Part shown: piece by piece, positions 14,288 through 23,497 of the stretch
Numbering within the stretch: position 1 is the stretch's first letter
Layout of the letters: every line of letters begins with the position of its first letter
From: JAGQYP01 sp041392305
GTDB taxonomy: Bacteria > Bacteroidota > Bacteroidia > Flavobacteriales_D > Crocinitomicaceae
Reading direction: 5' to 3'
NCBI GenBank assembly: GCA_041392305.1
Contig: JAWKMJ010000004.1
Coordinates: 62,001-126,000 of the forward strand
Length of the DNA stretch: 64,000 nucleotides
Position numbers and translations under genes: made by a program
Notes under the pieces: model-generated
Database searches by the model: none
Told to the model about the DNA's origin: nothing
Seen by the model: the letters and a program-made list of their open reading frames with translations, nothing else

Positions 14288-15205
14288 CTAATACTCCACA
14301 TGCCGAGCCGTCTTATCCTCATAAATCTCGCTAATCTTGATCATGATACCCGTTTCTTCCACACCTCCAAAATCAGAATTATGACAGGTTCCAAAGGTTT
14401 TCATGGTCGGAGACAATTGCATGTAGCTTTTAATTAAGGGTGGGACCAATTCTTCACGAGATCGGGCAAATTTGATGAGCTCTCTCATGCCATCTTTAAA
14501 GTCTTTTCCTTGCAGATCCGCCTTGAAATCAGAAATATCGTTATTAGATTCTAAAGGATGCTTCGGAACGACCAACTTGTCGGGATCTGGAAAATAGTGC
14601 TTCATGAAATACAATACCGCATCACGTGCTTTGGAGTCGTAATTGGTGTACATGGTCACTTTCCCAAAGAAGTAATCAATATGTGGATAGTTTTTTACTA
14701 GTGCTCCCAGTCCGTCCCACAGATTTGCTAAGGCGTAGAGTCCTTTTCTAGGATCCGTTTGTGGCTGATAATCTTTTCTAACCCAAGACCTTCCTAATTC
14801 GATGGTTTGAGGTAAATATTTGGTGATGAATTCGTCTGAAAAATTGAAATAATGCGAAGAAGATAATTCTTGATGAATATTTTCAGGACCACTGATTTTA
14901 GAGCAATCAAAAAAACGATAACCCGAGATGATTCCTTTTTCCGTGGGTGACCAAACAATCAATTGATCGTAGCACTTTTCTTGCAGATCTTGTTCGTCCA
15001 AATCCAACTCTTCACCGGTTCCACCACCAGCGGCTCGGAAGGTTTCTTCTCTTAATCGACCTATTTCCTTTAAAACATTGGGAGCATTGTGCTGATTCAC
15101 AATATAGATCTCAGCATCGCCATTGCGGACTTTGCGAACAAATCGATCCTGATTTAATTCAGCCTGTAATAAGTTGATGTCTACGGGTGGAATAATTTCT
15201 TTCAT
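14288..15205 (-). CDS. glsB: OlsB/GlsB-type N-acyltransferase
   Basis: The ATG at 15205 (MKEIIPPVD) is preferred over a TTG at 15214; about 305 residues. The pattern GRLREETFRAAGGGTGEELDLDEQD and YRFFDCSKI, then ELGRSWVRKDYQ, is that of the GNAT-like family that transfers an acyl-ACP fatty acid to an amino-acid amine (OlsB for ornithine, GlsB for glycine). Paired with the adjacent acyltransferase it would make N-acyl-3-acyloxyacyl glycine lipids, known membrane lipids of Bacteroidota. It starts 9 bp after the upstream gene. Whether glycine or another amino acid is the substrate cannot be read. Confidence 0.8.
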   Translation of the reverse strand: MKEIIPPVDINLLQAELNQDRFVRKVRNGDAEIYIVNQHNAPNVLKEIGRLREETFRAAGGGTGEELDLDEQDLQEKCYDQLIVWSPTEKGIISGYRFFDCSKISGPENIHQELSSSHYFNFSDEFITKYLPQTIELGRSWVRKDYQPQTDPRKGLYALANLWDGLGALVKNYPHIDYFFGKVTMYTNYDSKARDAVLYFMKHYFPDPDKLVVPKHPLESNNDISDFKADLQGKDFKDGMRELIKFARSREELVPPLIKSYMQLSPTMKTFGTCHNSDFGGVEETGIMIKISEIYEDKTARHVEY

Positions 15206-15214
15206 TCTGGTCAA

Positions 15215-16039
15215 TTAACTTAGATCGTAAACTTTGTCCTTTACCCAATCTGCCCATTCGTGGTCCGATAAACTCTTATCAAAAACAGAAGGTTCGATGG
15301 GTTTACCAAAGATAATTTTAATTGTCTTATCTTTTTGTTTCATCAATTCATCCACTAAATATAACATTTCAATATTGACTTTGACACCCATATTGGAACG
15401 TAAATTTGAAAGTCCGTAGAAGAATGGAGTGAGCTCACCTTCAATATAAACAGGAAGGATGGGGGAATGGTTCTTTTTGGATTGGGTAACAAATGTTTTT
15501 TTCCAAGTCAGATCTCTTACTTTCCCTTTTTTCTTTCTACTTACCAAGCCTGATGGAAAGATAATTACCGCCTGATCAGAAGCGAATAAGTCATTCATTT
15601 CCTGCATGGCATCTTTGGCCGTTTTCCCGTGTTTATTGATCCCTACAAAAAGATCTTTTAGTGGTTTGATCCCCAAAAGGATGTCGTTCACCACAAATTT
15701 TAAATCTTTTCTTTTAGGTTCCAAAGCCTGAACTAAGGCCAAAGCATCAAAACCTCCAAGAGGATGATTACTGGCTAAGACACATTTCCCGGAAGTGGGT
15801 ACATTTTCAAGTCCGTGAATTTCCAAACTGATATTGAATCGTTTGAGAATATCCCTGCAAAATTCAAATCCATCCAAATAGGCCGTTTCCAGTAAAATAT
15901 TGTTGACTCTCTCCTGATGCGTGATTTTTTTAAGATAGTTGACAAAAAAAGGAGGCGACCATTTATGCAGTTTCGGATTTTTGTCCTTAAGTACTTTGTC
16001 AATGTCGATGAACTTATCGTTATCTTCCTTTTTACTCAT
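15215..16039 (-). CDS. glsA: GlsA/OlsA-type O-acyltransferase (PlsC family)
   Basis: A 274-residue protein of the lysophospholipid-acyltransferase fold. NHPLGGFDALALV is the acceptor motif; it has five residues between His and Asp rather than the usual four. VIIFPSGLVSRKKKGKVRDLTWKKTFV is the acyl-donor block. It probably adds the second, ester-linked fatty acid to the N-acyl amino acid made by the next gene. First gene of a two-gene minus-strand operon. Confidence 0.78.
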   Translation of the reverse strand: MSKKEDNDKFIDIDKVLKDKNPKLHKWSPPFFVNYLKKITHQERVNNILLETAYLDGFEFCRDILKRFNISLEIHGLENVPTSGKCVLASNHPLGGFDALALVQALEPKRKDLKFVVNDILLGIKPLKDLFVGINKHGKTAKDAMQEMNDLFASDQAVIIFPSGLVSRKKKGKVRDLTWKKTFVTQSKKNHSPILPVYIEGELTPFFYGLSNLRSNMGVKVNIEMLYLVDELMKQKDKTIKIIFGKPIEPSVFDKSLSDHEWADWVKDKVYDLS

Positions 16040-16193
16040 GCTTTTTCCTCAAAAAAGAGATTACAAAATAAGCAATTTTGATCGGAAAAAAACAGGAGAA
16101 TTTTCAAAAACAATCGACAGTCAAACGTGAATTTCTTTCATCACTCAAAACCCCTTCTTAATCAGTAAAATAAAACAAAAAAACAGGAAACCT

Positions 16194-16257
16194 CTACACT
16201 CGAATAACACTACGCTCGAAATACTCTACATTCGAATAACTCTACACTCGAAAAACT
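16194..16257. repeat. Four tandem 16-bp units
   Basis: Consecutive 16-bp units at 16194, 16210, 16226 and 16242 follow CTACaCTCGAAtAAcw with one to four changes each, and end 7 bp before the next gene. They lie in the spacer upstream of glsA and downstream of the minus-strand gene at 16264. There are no spacers between units, so this is a minisatellite, not a CRISPR. Confidence 0.8.
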
Positions 16258-16263
16258 CTAATT

Positions 16264-16554
16264 TCAATTCACTTTCATCCGCTTATTCAAAAAAGAAATC
16301 CATTCCCGGTATAGCGGCATCAAAGCATTAATGTCTTCCGAAAGTTGAAATCCAATGGCTGGTGTATCTTCATTTTCTTCCGATGCCATGAAACGCACAA
16401 GTCGGTCTTTCAAACCGTTGGTCAATTCCACTATCTGGATAAAAAGTGGGTGTTTGTCTTCACCTAAATGAGCAGTATGCGCCACAAGGTCGAAAAACTG
16501 CTTGTCTAGGTTTTTATACAATTCAAAAACTTGTTCGAAAGAAGCAATCGGCAT
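16264..16554 (-). CDS. Small cytoplasmic protein of unknown function
   Basis: The likely start is the Met at 16554 (MPIASFEQVFELYKNLDKQFF), giving 96 residues; the longer frame to 16608 has an unconvincing basic leader. The protein is predicted all-helical and amphipathic, with no signal peptide or known motif. It is bordered by repeat-rich spacers on both sides and appears to be a single-gene unit. Function is unknown. Confidence 0.5.
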   Translation of the reverse strand: MPIASFEQVFELYKNLDKQFFDLVAHTAHLGEDKHPLFIQIVELTNGLKDRLVRFMASEENEDTPAIGFQLSEDINALMPLYREWISFLNKRMKVN

Positions 16555-16608
16555 TTTCAATGATTTTGGCCTGAAGATAGGAAAAGTAGGTTTTAGTGCA
16601 AAATGCAA

Positions 16609-17070
16609 AATCCAAAATGCAAAATTATTTTAGGTTGAAACTACCCACACAGGGAGGATTTCAATCCTCAAACGAAACGTGATCCGAACTCTTGATTAAA
16701 AACCAAAGGAAGAATTCAAATCAATAAGAAATGTCCCAAGCTAAAAAAATAAGAGTCAAAAACGAAAATCCATTTCGTAACCCTGCGACTTCAGTCCGGG
16801 GTGGAGAAGAGTGCAAAATTATTTATAGTCGAAACTACCCAAGTTAATATGATTTTAATCTCCAAGTAATTTACAACCCCGCGACTTCAGTCCGTAGACA
16901 CAAATCTAAAAGTCTGAAAATCTAGAGTCTAATAATCTGAAAATCCCCAAAAAGCTATTACACGGCGAATCACGGAGCATACACGGCGATGCACGGAGAA
17001 TCAATATCATAAATCAATTCATCCTGAATCAATAAGTCATACATCAACAAATCATAAATCAATAATAAGA
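16609..17070. repeat. Spacer built from short degenerate repeats
   Basis: No gene is visible. GCAAAATTATTT plus GAAACTACCCA recurs (16619 and 16813), GCGACTTCAGTCCG recurs (16785 and 16881), CACGGCGAatCACGGAGcaTA occurs twice (16961 and 16982), and AATCATAAATCAAT-like words fill 17000-17065. It resembles other word-repeat spacers at 16194, 18828 and 26821. Confidence 0.6.
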
Positions 17071-17076
17071 ATTCCG

Positions 17077-17084
17077 TACTTTTG
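17077..17084 (+). promoter_or_regulatory. -7 promoter element of dusB
   Basis: TACTTTTG matches TAnnTTTG and ends 16 nt before the dusB ATG. Confidence 0.55.
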
Positions 17085-17100
17085 CACCCATATTCCAGAA

Positions 17101-18078
17101 ATGGTCAAAATACGCGACATAGAATTAGGTGATTTTCCTTTGCTTTTAGCACCCATGGAGGATGTTTCAGACCCCCCATTCCGGAAGCTTTGCAAGCAAC
17201 ATGGGGCGGATTTGATGTATACCGAGTTCATTTCTTCAGAAGGATTGATCCGAGATGCAGCGAAGTCTGTGCAGAAATTGGACATCTATGAATATGAGCG
17301 ACCCATTGGGATTCAGATCTTTGGATCGGAGATTGAATCCATGAAGCGTACCACCGAAATTGTTGAGAAAACCAATCCGGATATTATCGACATTAATTAT
17401 GGTTGTCCGGTTAAAAAAGTAGCTTGCAAAGGAGCTGGAGCAGGGATTTTACAAGATATCCCGAAGATGGTGGAAATGACCAAAGAAATTGTAAAAACCA
17501 CGCATTTACCCGTGACTGTAAAAACGCGATTGGGGTGGGATGATGATACCAAATACATTGTTGAGGTAGCTGAAAGACTCCAAGATGTTGGGATCGAGGC
17601 AATTTCAATTCATGGCCGAACGCGTAAACAGATGTACAAAGGAGATGCAGATTGGAGTCTGATCGCCGAGGTGAAAAACAATTCCAGAATGCGCATTCCT
17701 GTTTTTGGAAATGGAGATATCGATTCACCTCAGAAAGCGGTGGAATATAAAAATCGGTATGGGGTTGATGGGGTGATGATTGGTCGTGCCGCGATTGGTT
17801 ATCCTTGGATTTTCAGAGAAATAAAACATTTTATTGAAACGGGCGGAGAAGAACTCGCCAAACCAGAAATAGCCGAACGTGTGGGGGCAGCCAAAGAGCA
17901 TTTGCGCATGAGTGTAGAATGGAAAGGGGAGATTTTGGGAATCAATGAAATGAAAAGACATTATACCAATTATTTCAAAGGGATCTCTCATTTTAAACCT
18001 TATCGAACTAAGTTGGTTACCTCAATGGATTTGGCAGAAATTAATGATACCTTAGACGAAATTTTAGTGAGTTTTTAA
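17101..18078 (+). CDS. dusB: tRNA-dihydrouridine synthase B
   Basis: A 325-residue FMN enzyme that reduces uridines in the tRNA D loop using NADPH. LAPMEDVSDPPFR opens the TIM barrel. The catalytic C102 sits in NYGCPVKKV, and TVKTRLGW, HGRTRKQMYKG, GNGDI and GRAAIGYPWIF are the standard FMN/tRNA motifs. Length and motif order are normal. It lies 3 bp before rlmB, so the two RNA-modification genes form an operon with a -7 element upstream. Confidence 0.95.
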   Translation: MVKIRDIELGDFPLLLAPMEDVSDPPFRKLCKQHGADLMYTEFISSEGLIRDAAKSVQKLDIYEYERPIGIQIFGSEIESMKRTTEIVEKTNPDIIDINYGCPVKKVACKGAGAGILQDIPKMVEMTKEIVKTTHLPVTVKTRLGWDDDTKYIVEVAERLQDVGIEAISIHGRTRKQMYKGDADWSLIAEVKNNSRMRIPVFGNGDIDSPQKAVEYKNRYGVDGVMIGRAAIGYPWIFREIKHFIETGGEELAKPEIAERVGAAKEHLRMSVEWKGEILGINEMKRHYTNYFKGISHFKPYRTKLVTSMDLAEINDTLDEILVSF

Positions 18079-18081
18079 GTT

Positions 18082-18819
18082 ATGGAGCAAGAAAAGGATT
18101 TTATATACGGAGTTAGAGCGGTGATCGAAGCCATCCGCAGTGGGAAGGAAATAACAAAAATTCTGATCCAGAAAGGACTTGAAAAAGACCTCTTGAACGA
18201 ATTGAATGAGGAAATCAAAGGAAAAAACTACCAGTTACAATTTGTTCCTTATGAAAGATTGCAAAGGGCTACCACAGGGAATCACCAAGGAGTAGTCGCT
18301 TACATTTCTCCTGTAGAATACGGAAATTTAGAGGAAGTCATTTTGAAGTGTTTTGATGAAGGAAAAGACCCTTTTATCTTGGTACTAGATCGAATCACTG
18401 ATGTAAGAAATTTCGGAGGTATTGCACGTTCCGCTGAGTGTTTTGGAGCAGATGCAATCGTCATTCCAGGAAAAGATTCAGTTTCCATCACGCCAGATGC
18501 CATCAAAACATCCGCAGGGGCATTGAATTCCATTCCGGTTTGTAAAGTAGACCAAATCGCAGACGGAGTAGACATCATGCAATCCCTTGGGTTAAAAGTA
18601 TATTCCTGCACTGAAAAAGGAATGCTCAAAGCAGAAGACGTAGATTTCAAAGTACCTTGCGCCATCGTATTAGGTTCCGAAAAAGACGGAATTACGCCAA
18701 AAGTGATCAAAAGATCCAATGCCGTTTTCCAAATTCCAATGTCTGGAAACATAGCTTCTCTAAATGTGTCTGTAGCCGCTGGAATTGCTTCTTACGAAGT
18801 TTTGAGACAACGATCGTAG
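18082..18819 (+). CDS. rlmB: 23S rRNA 2'-O-methyltransferase RlmB (TrmH/SpoU family)
   Basis: A 245-residue SPOUT methyltransferase. An N-terminal substrate-binding domain (YGVRAVIEAIRSGKEI to about residue 75) precedes the knotted SpoU domain with LDRITDVRNFGGIARSAECFGAD, VLGSEKDGI and PMSGNIASLNVSVAAGIASYE, the three SpoU motifs. By family it modifies a guanosine in 23S rRNA (Gm2251 in E. coli); the exact target here is inferred. It is co-transcribed with dusB. Confidence 0.92.
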   Translation: MEQEKDFIYGVRAVIEAIRSGKEITKILIQKGLEKDLLNELNEEIKGKNYQLQFVPYERLQRATTGNHQGVVAYISPVEYGNLEEVILKCFDEGKDPFILVLDRITDVRNFGGIARSAECFGADAIVIPGKDSVSITPDAIKTSAGALNSIPVCKVDQIADGVDIMQSLGLKVYSCTEKGMLKAEDVDFKVPCAIVLGSEKDGITPKVIKRSNAVFQIPMSGNIASLNVSVAAGIASYEVLRQRS

Positions 18820-18827
18820 GGAAGTTA

Positions 18828-18898
18828 ATTTGAAGATTTGAAAATGTGATTATTTGAAAATTAAATCTTCAAATCGACGAATCTTCAAATTTTCAAAT
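18828..18898. terminator. Interleaved inverted repeats between convergent genes
   Basis: ATTTGAAGATTT (18828-18839) pairs with AAATCTTCAAAT (18863-18874). ATTTGAAAATT (18852-18862) pairs with AATTTTCAAAT (18888-18898). The order A-B-A'-B' allows alternative stems. Located between convergent rlmB and the helicase gene, it probably works as a two-way terminator. It is also a case of a spacer made from one repeated word. Confidence 0.45.
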
Positions 18899-20736
18899 CA
18901 ATACATAAGTTCAAATGCACTCCGATACCCACCAATACCCTCAACATATTCCAGCATTTTAGAATAGAACGGATCGCCGCCAATTGTAGCAGAATCTCCA
19001 ATCACGATTAGTTTTTGCTGTGCACGGGTCATGGCTACATTCATTCTTCGATAATCCTTCAAAAAGCCGATTTCTCCACTTTCATTTGATCGCACCAATG
19101 AAATAATCACAATCTTTTTCTCCTGCCCCTGAAAACTGTCAATAGTATTTGCAGATATCGATTCACTTCCGGGGATCTCGACTTGCGCTCGATCACCTAG
19201 GTTGTTGATAAATTCCTCTATACTTTCCACTTGTTTTCTGTAAGGACTGATAATCGCCATTTCATTTTGAACTAATTCTGGATGATTTTCGATTAGTTTT
19301 TCAATCACCTGAATTTCACCTGAATTCCAAAATCCAGGATTACTTTCTGAGCTTTCTTCATTGAAACCAGTTCCTGCGGTGTCGATGAATTCAAAAGGGG
19401 TTTGGAAAAAGGTTTCTTCAGTTTTTGCTGCCACTTCCGTCTTCAATTTACCTTCATAAAAAAAACTATTCGAAAAGCCCATTATTTCCGGTTGCATGCG
19501 GTATTGGGTGTCCAAGAAAGAAATGTTCTGGATCGTATTTGCGGCTGTTTCCAAAAGGGATTTACCCAAAACTTCTTCAGCTGCAGGAGCTAAAATAGTA
19601 GGAGGCAACTGTTGATGGTCTCCACATAAAATCAATCGATCTCCTTTTTGAGCAGCTACCCAACATGCGGGTTCTAAACTTTGTCCTGCTTCGTCAATTA
19701 AAACATAATCAAACTGAAGAGAGGCTATTTCCTTGCTTGTTGACCCAATCAGTGTGGTACAAATCACTTGTGCATTGGCTACAAATTTGCTATCCACATG
19801 TTCTTGAAGGGCTAAAATTTCCTTTCTGATTTGTCTGGCTTCAGCATACAAACGCTTTCTTTCTTGTCGGTCTTCTGCCGAAAAACTTCTTTTCCATTTC
19901 CCAGCTTTGGCTCGAACTTCTTCAGCGTCTTTTTTTAATTTTTTGATCAATTTATAATCTGAAGATTCCAATATTTTAGCTTCTAAAGTATTGTTGATCC
20001 GACCTATTCTCAGCGTATTGATTCCTTTTAATCGACTATAAAAGTGATCCACCGCCGCATTGCTCGGAGCGGTAACCAAAACTTTCATTCCTCTGGAAAC
20101 AAGCTCATGAACAGCTTCCACCAAAGTGGTAGTTTTTCCAGTTCCGGGAGGTCCGTGAACCAAAGCAACTGAATCCGAATTCAGAATATCTTCTACGGCT
20201 TTGGATTGAGAAGTATTCAGTTTTTTATTGGCATAATTCGAACACTCATTTCGTAAATGTTGTGATTGATCCTTGTAAATTTCATTGTAGAATTTATTCA
20301 GTTTTTCATTTCCCTTCGATTCCAATAATGCCAAAGCTTTTTCCATTTCTCGGAAAGTTTTGTCGTCCACTGTGGGGAAGAGGCCAAATTTGTCCGACTC
20401 AAAGATCCAATCTGGAATATCTTCTGAATTGATGCCTACCTCAATATTTTCAGAATCAAACTGAATTAATACACCATTGATTTTATTCGAAGCATCTCGG
20501 AGTTCGATTGGATCTCCTTTTTTGAATGGGATTTCTTGATTTACATCATAGGTGAAATGCAAAATGGGGTTTTCCTTAACCGAAAAATGATGTTTTTTCA
20601 GAATTAATGGATATACCGCTGAACCTTCCTGTACTTTATTTTTTATTGAATCGAAACCGTTGGAATCGGAATATCTTTTTTTAGATTCCTCGAATTCGAT
20701 TTTTAAGGCTTTTTTTAGTCTTGCAATTTGATCCAT
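18898..20736 (-). CDS. SF1 DNA/RNA helicase, UPF1/IGHMBP2-like
   Basis: A 612-residue superfamily 1 helicase. Walker A GPPGTGKT is at 195-202, followed by TAPSNAAVD (Ia), DYVLIDEAGQS (II), GDHQQLPPT (III), QYRMQP (IV), TIDSFQGQE (V) and RRMNVAMTRAQ (VI), in the order of the UPF1-like group (AAA_11/AAA_12). The N-terminal ~150 residues form the usual beta-barrel 1B-type region. Bacterial members of this group probably act in nucleic-acid repair or processing; the exact role is not known. It is divergent from msrB and convergent with rlmB. Confidence 0.9.
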   Translation of the reverse strand: MDQIARLKKALKIEFEESKKRYSDSNGFDSIKNKVQEGSAVYPLILKKHHFSVKENPILHFTYDVNQEIPFKKGDPIELRDASNKINGVLIQFDSENIEVGINSEDIPDWIFESDKFGLFPTVDDKTFREMEKALALLESKGNEKLNKFYNEIYKDQSQHLRNECSNYANKKLNTSQSKAVEDILNSDSVALVHGPPGTGKTTTLVEAVHELVSRGMKVLVTAPSNAAVDHFYSRLKGINTLRIGRINNTLEAKILESSDYKLIKKLKKDAEEVRAKAGKWKRSFSAEDRQERKRLYAEARQIRKEILALQEHVDSKFVANAQVICTTLIGSTSKEIASLQFDYVLIDEAGQSLEPACWVAAQKGDRLILCGDHQQLPPTILAPAAEEVLGKSLLETAANTIQNISFLDTQYRMQPEIMGFSNSFFYEGKLKTEVAAKTEETFFQTPFEFIDTAGTGFNEESSESNPGFWNSGEIQVIEKLIENHPELVQNEMAIISPYRKQVESIEEFINNLGDRAQVEIPGSESISANTIDSFQGQEKKIVIISLVRSNESGEIGFLKDYRRMNVAMTRAQQKLIVIGDSATIGGDPFYSKMLEYVEGIGGYRSAFELMY

Positions 20737-20759
20737 TTATTACAAAATTTGCATTCGAT

Positions 20760-21131
20760 ATGAGCGAGAACAAGTATAGAGAATTAACTCCGGAAGAGCA
20801 AAGAGTAATTTTGCACAAAGGAACTGAAATGCCTTTTACAGGAGAATACGATAAATTTTACGAAGACGGAATCTACAAATGCAAACAATGTGGAACTCCT
20901 CTTTACGATAGCAAAGATAAATTCTCATCGGGTTGTGGTTGGCCAAGCTTTGATGATGAGATTGAAGGAGCGGTGAAAAAAGTGTTGGACGCGGATGGAA
21001 GGAGAATTGAAATTGTTTGTGCCAATTGCGACGGACATCTCGGACATGTTTTTAAAGGAGAAAGATTTACTCCAAAGAATTTGAGACATTGCGTAAATTC
21101 CATAAGTTTGGTCTTTGAAGAAAAAAAGTAA
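20760..21131 (+). CDS. msrB: Peptide-methionine (R)-S-oxide reductase MsrB
   Basis: The ATG at 20760 (MSENKYRELTPEE) is chosen; an upstream Met at 20721 would overlap the divergent helicase gene. It has 123 residues, full MsrB length. Zinc-binding CKQC and CANC pairs, the SGCGWPSF signature and the catalytic Cys in LRHCVNS are present. It reduces methionine-R-sulfoxide in proteins using thioredoxin. No signal peptide, so it is cytoplasmic. The next gene begins 1 bp after its stop. Confidence 0.95.
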   Translation: MSENKYRELTPEEQRVILHKGTEMPFTGEYDKFYEDGIYKCKQCGTPLYDSKDKFSSGCGWPSFDDEIEGAVKKVLDADGRRIEIVCANCDGHLGHVFKGERFTPKNLRHCVNSISLVFEEKK

Positions 21132-21132
21132 G

Positions 21133-22017
21133 ATGAAAAAATGGATCGGCATCTCTTTGTTGTTCGTGCTTTTTGCATGTAATTCGGAAGAATCGAAAAC
21201 AACAGAAACCCCTGTAGTTCAGGAAAAAGATAAAACTTCTGAAAAAATAATTCCATCTGATGTGGAGTTGGGAACTTATTCCTTTGTAGAAATAGGGGTG
21301 AAAGGAACGTATGAAGTCTCAAGGAAATTTTACCAAACAATTGGATTTCAAGAGATTCCTAGTCAGTTTGAAGATACAACTTTGGTGATGATGTCGGACA
21401 ATAGTTTGAAAATTGTCTTGAACAAAGCTTCGATAGCGCCAGCAATGCTTGTATACCTAAATCCGAATTTGGAACAATTAAAAGTTAAATTGAAAGAACA
21501 AGGGATTCTTTTTAGTCAGCCAGGAGAAGATTTTATCGAGATTAAGTCACCGAATGGAGCCCACATTGCCATCATAGATATGGATCCCACCGGAAAATTT
21601 GAGATCAAACATCCAAATATGATGGAGATGATGCAGACGAATGACATTGGAAACCCTGCTGCATTACCAAATCCAAAAATTGGAATTTTTGGGGAATTCT
21701 CACATCAGGTTAGAGATGTAGAAGAGGCAATGAAATGGTGGGCAAAAGTTGGACTGATGGGATCAGGAATAATGGAATTTGGATACAAATTTGCAATTCT
21801 GATGGACAAATGCTCGGTTGTAGGAGTACATGAAAAACAAGATACCAAGTGGATTGGATCGGCGATTACTTATTTCGCTACAGATCAAGAGGTTCGAATA
21901 GAGCAATTGAAAAAAGAGTTGGATCCAGAAATGATTCGTGAATCCCAACAATTAGGACAAGGATCGGCAATCGTAAAAAGCCCTGAAGGGAATCTGATTT
22001 TTGTGTTTAAGTTGTAG
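21133..22017 (+). CDS. Lipoprotein with two VOC (glyoxalase-like) domains
   Basis: The start is taken at 21133 (MKKWIGISLLFVLFACNSEE), a lipoprotein signal with Cys at residue 16; 294 residues. Two vicinal-oxygen-chelate-like halves follow: about 45-155 (YSFVEIGVKGTYEVSRKFY to IKSPNGAHIAII) and about 180-290 (GIFGEFSHQVRDVEEAMKWW to VKSPEGNLIFVF). VOC proteins bind metals and act as lyases, dioxygenases or resistance proteins, but obvious metal ligands are not all visible and lipid anchoring is unusual. It is coupled to msrB. Substrate unknown. Confidence 0.7.
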   Translation: MKKWIGISLLFVLFACNSEESKTTETPVVQEKDKTSEKIIPSDVELGTYSFVEIGVKGTYEVSRKFYQTIGFQEIPSQFEDTTLVMMSDNSLKIVLNKASIAPAMLVYLNPNLEQLKVKLKEQGILFSQPGEDFIEIKSPNGAHIAIIDMDPTGKFEIKHPNMMEMMQTNDIGNPAALPNPKIGIFGEFSHQVRDVEEAMKWWAKVGLMGSGIMEFGYKFAILMDKCSVVGVHEKQDTKWIGSAITYFATDQEVRIEQLKKELDPEMIRESQQLGQGSAIVKSPEGNLIFVFKL

Positions 22018-22085
22018 TACTTGGTACTAAGCTCTAGTTTAAAGGAAGTAGAAATTTGATCGCTGATAATTTTCAAATCCAAATT

Positions 22086-23471
22086 TTAAAGTCCGTTCAA
22101 GTCTTCATATCCGCCAGGAATATTGTATTTGAACCAGTTCTTGAAACCTTGTTGAATTAGGTAGTTTTTCAGAATCTGAAAACCGATTTTTTTGTCTTTG
22201 ACTTTCTTTTTATTGAGAAGATAGGATACACTTTTTCCTTTAAAATCAGCTCTTAATGCATGCCGATTACCATCACTTAGGCTGATACTTTCTACTAAAC
22301 CATCTTTATCAAACCAAACAGTAAATTGATTTGGAGGATTGACTTTAGAAATAAGGGGCGCGCGATATTGAATGCATTTCAATTTTCCTTTTTCATAAAT
22401 TATAAAAGTTGCCGGGTATTCATATCCTGTAGCTTCAAATACGGCCTGGTATTTTTTATTTTGGTATTTAATCAACTTGTAAATAGGATCGTCTTTGGTG
22501 TCATATTTGTAAGCTAAAATTACTTTTCTTTTATTTCTAATTTTGAGTTTGTTTTTGAACTTTTTGTCTTGCTCTGGTCCAATTTCTTTAGTTTCAAATT
22601 CCCCAATTTTTTGCATGAATTTTTTCGAGTTAAAATGGGTGTTCATCAAATTTATCAGCTGGGTTTGAAAATAGCCATCATACAACCCAGCATAAAACTC
22701 TTTCGAAATTTCTGGTTGCACTTGATGAATATAAAACCAAGATTTTTTCTGATTTCCAATAATTGCATAGTAATGTGCAAAATTGATTTTTGTTTTTGCA
22801 TCAAATTCCGAATGAACAAATGTTTGGGCTAAATAATAAATCAATTGCTCCCCTTTATCGGGGTCTCCATATTTAGCAATACTGGGAATCAAATCCCAAA
22901 GTGTAGATCGGTAATCCAATAAATTAGGGCCATAATTTTGACCCGATTCAAGTATCTTAGGTTGTTGATTCAAAAGATCAATATAAAGAGATAAAAACTT
23001 TACCTTATGCTTGATGGCATCTTTTTTATAATGGATGAGTTGGTGGCCTAGTAAAAACAAACTTTTTGCCCGAACTATTGGGTTCTGATTGCGAATTAAT
23101 GGATATAGCCTAATCATAATGGTGTCAGCCCTTTTTAGGTTGAATGCGCTCTCAATCGTCGAGACATTCATGTAATGCTTCTCGAGAAGAAAATCCAATT
23201 CTTTACCATATAATTCTACGGCTATTTCAGGGCAGGAATATCCGGTAGAAACATCTATTTGTTCATTTTGAATCTCTTCCCATTTTTTGTATTGAACGAT
23301 TTGCCATAAACTAGAAAAAGATTCTTCCAGAAAACAAGCATTGGATAATGGATCAGGTTCAGGCACATAAACGCCATCTGCAATAAATTTGCGATCAAAA
23401 AAATCCAAGCTATCGGTTTGACCAAGGCCCGAAAATGAAATAAAAATTAATATGTAAAAAATCCTTCTCAA
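22086..23471 (-). CDS. Exported protein of unknown function
   Basis: A 461-residue precursor with a signal peptide (MRRIFYILIFISFSGLGQ). The middle (about 110-280) is predicted helical and may contain repeats of the HEAT/TPR kind. The C-terminal ~130 residues look like a beta-rich domain (YEYPATFIIYEKGKLKCIQY, WFDKDGLVESISLSDG). No named family is recognised. It stands alone on the minus strand, 26 bp downstream of the HTTM gene, and may share its transcript. Confidence 0.6.
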   Translation of the reverse strand: MRRIFYILIFISFSGLGQTDSLDFFDRKFIADGVYVPEPDPLSNACFLEESFSSLWQIVQYKKWEEIQNEQIDVSTGYSCPEIAVELYGKELDFLLEKHYMNVSTIESAFNLKRADTIMIRLYPLIRNQNPIVRAKSLFLLGHQLIHYKKDAIKHKVKFLSLYIDLLNQQPKILESGQNYGPNLLDYRSTLWDLIPSIAKYGDPDKGEQLIYYLAQTFVHSEFDAKTKINFAHYYAIIGNQKKSWFYIHQVQPEISKEFYAGLYDGYFQTQLINLMNTHFNSKKFMQKIGEFETKEIGPEQDKKFKNKLKIRNKRKVILAYKYDTKDDPIYKLIKYQNKKYQAVFEATGYEYPATFIIYEKGKLKCIQYRAPLISKVNPPNQFTVWFDKDGLVESISLSDGNRHALRADFKGKSVSYLLNKKKVKDKKIGFQILKNYLIQQGFKNWFKYNIPGGYEDLNGL

Positions 23472-23497
23472 TTTTCACTCAATTTTTAGAAAGTGCC

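Noticed and set aside
16194..16257. CRISPR-like array of four units
   Set aside because: Units of 16 bp follow each other without unique spacers, and no cas genes lie nearby; it is a minisatellite.
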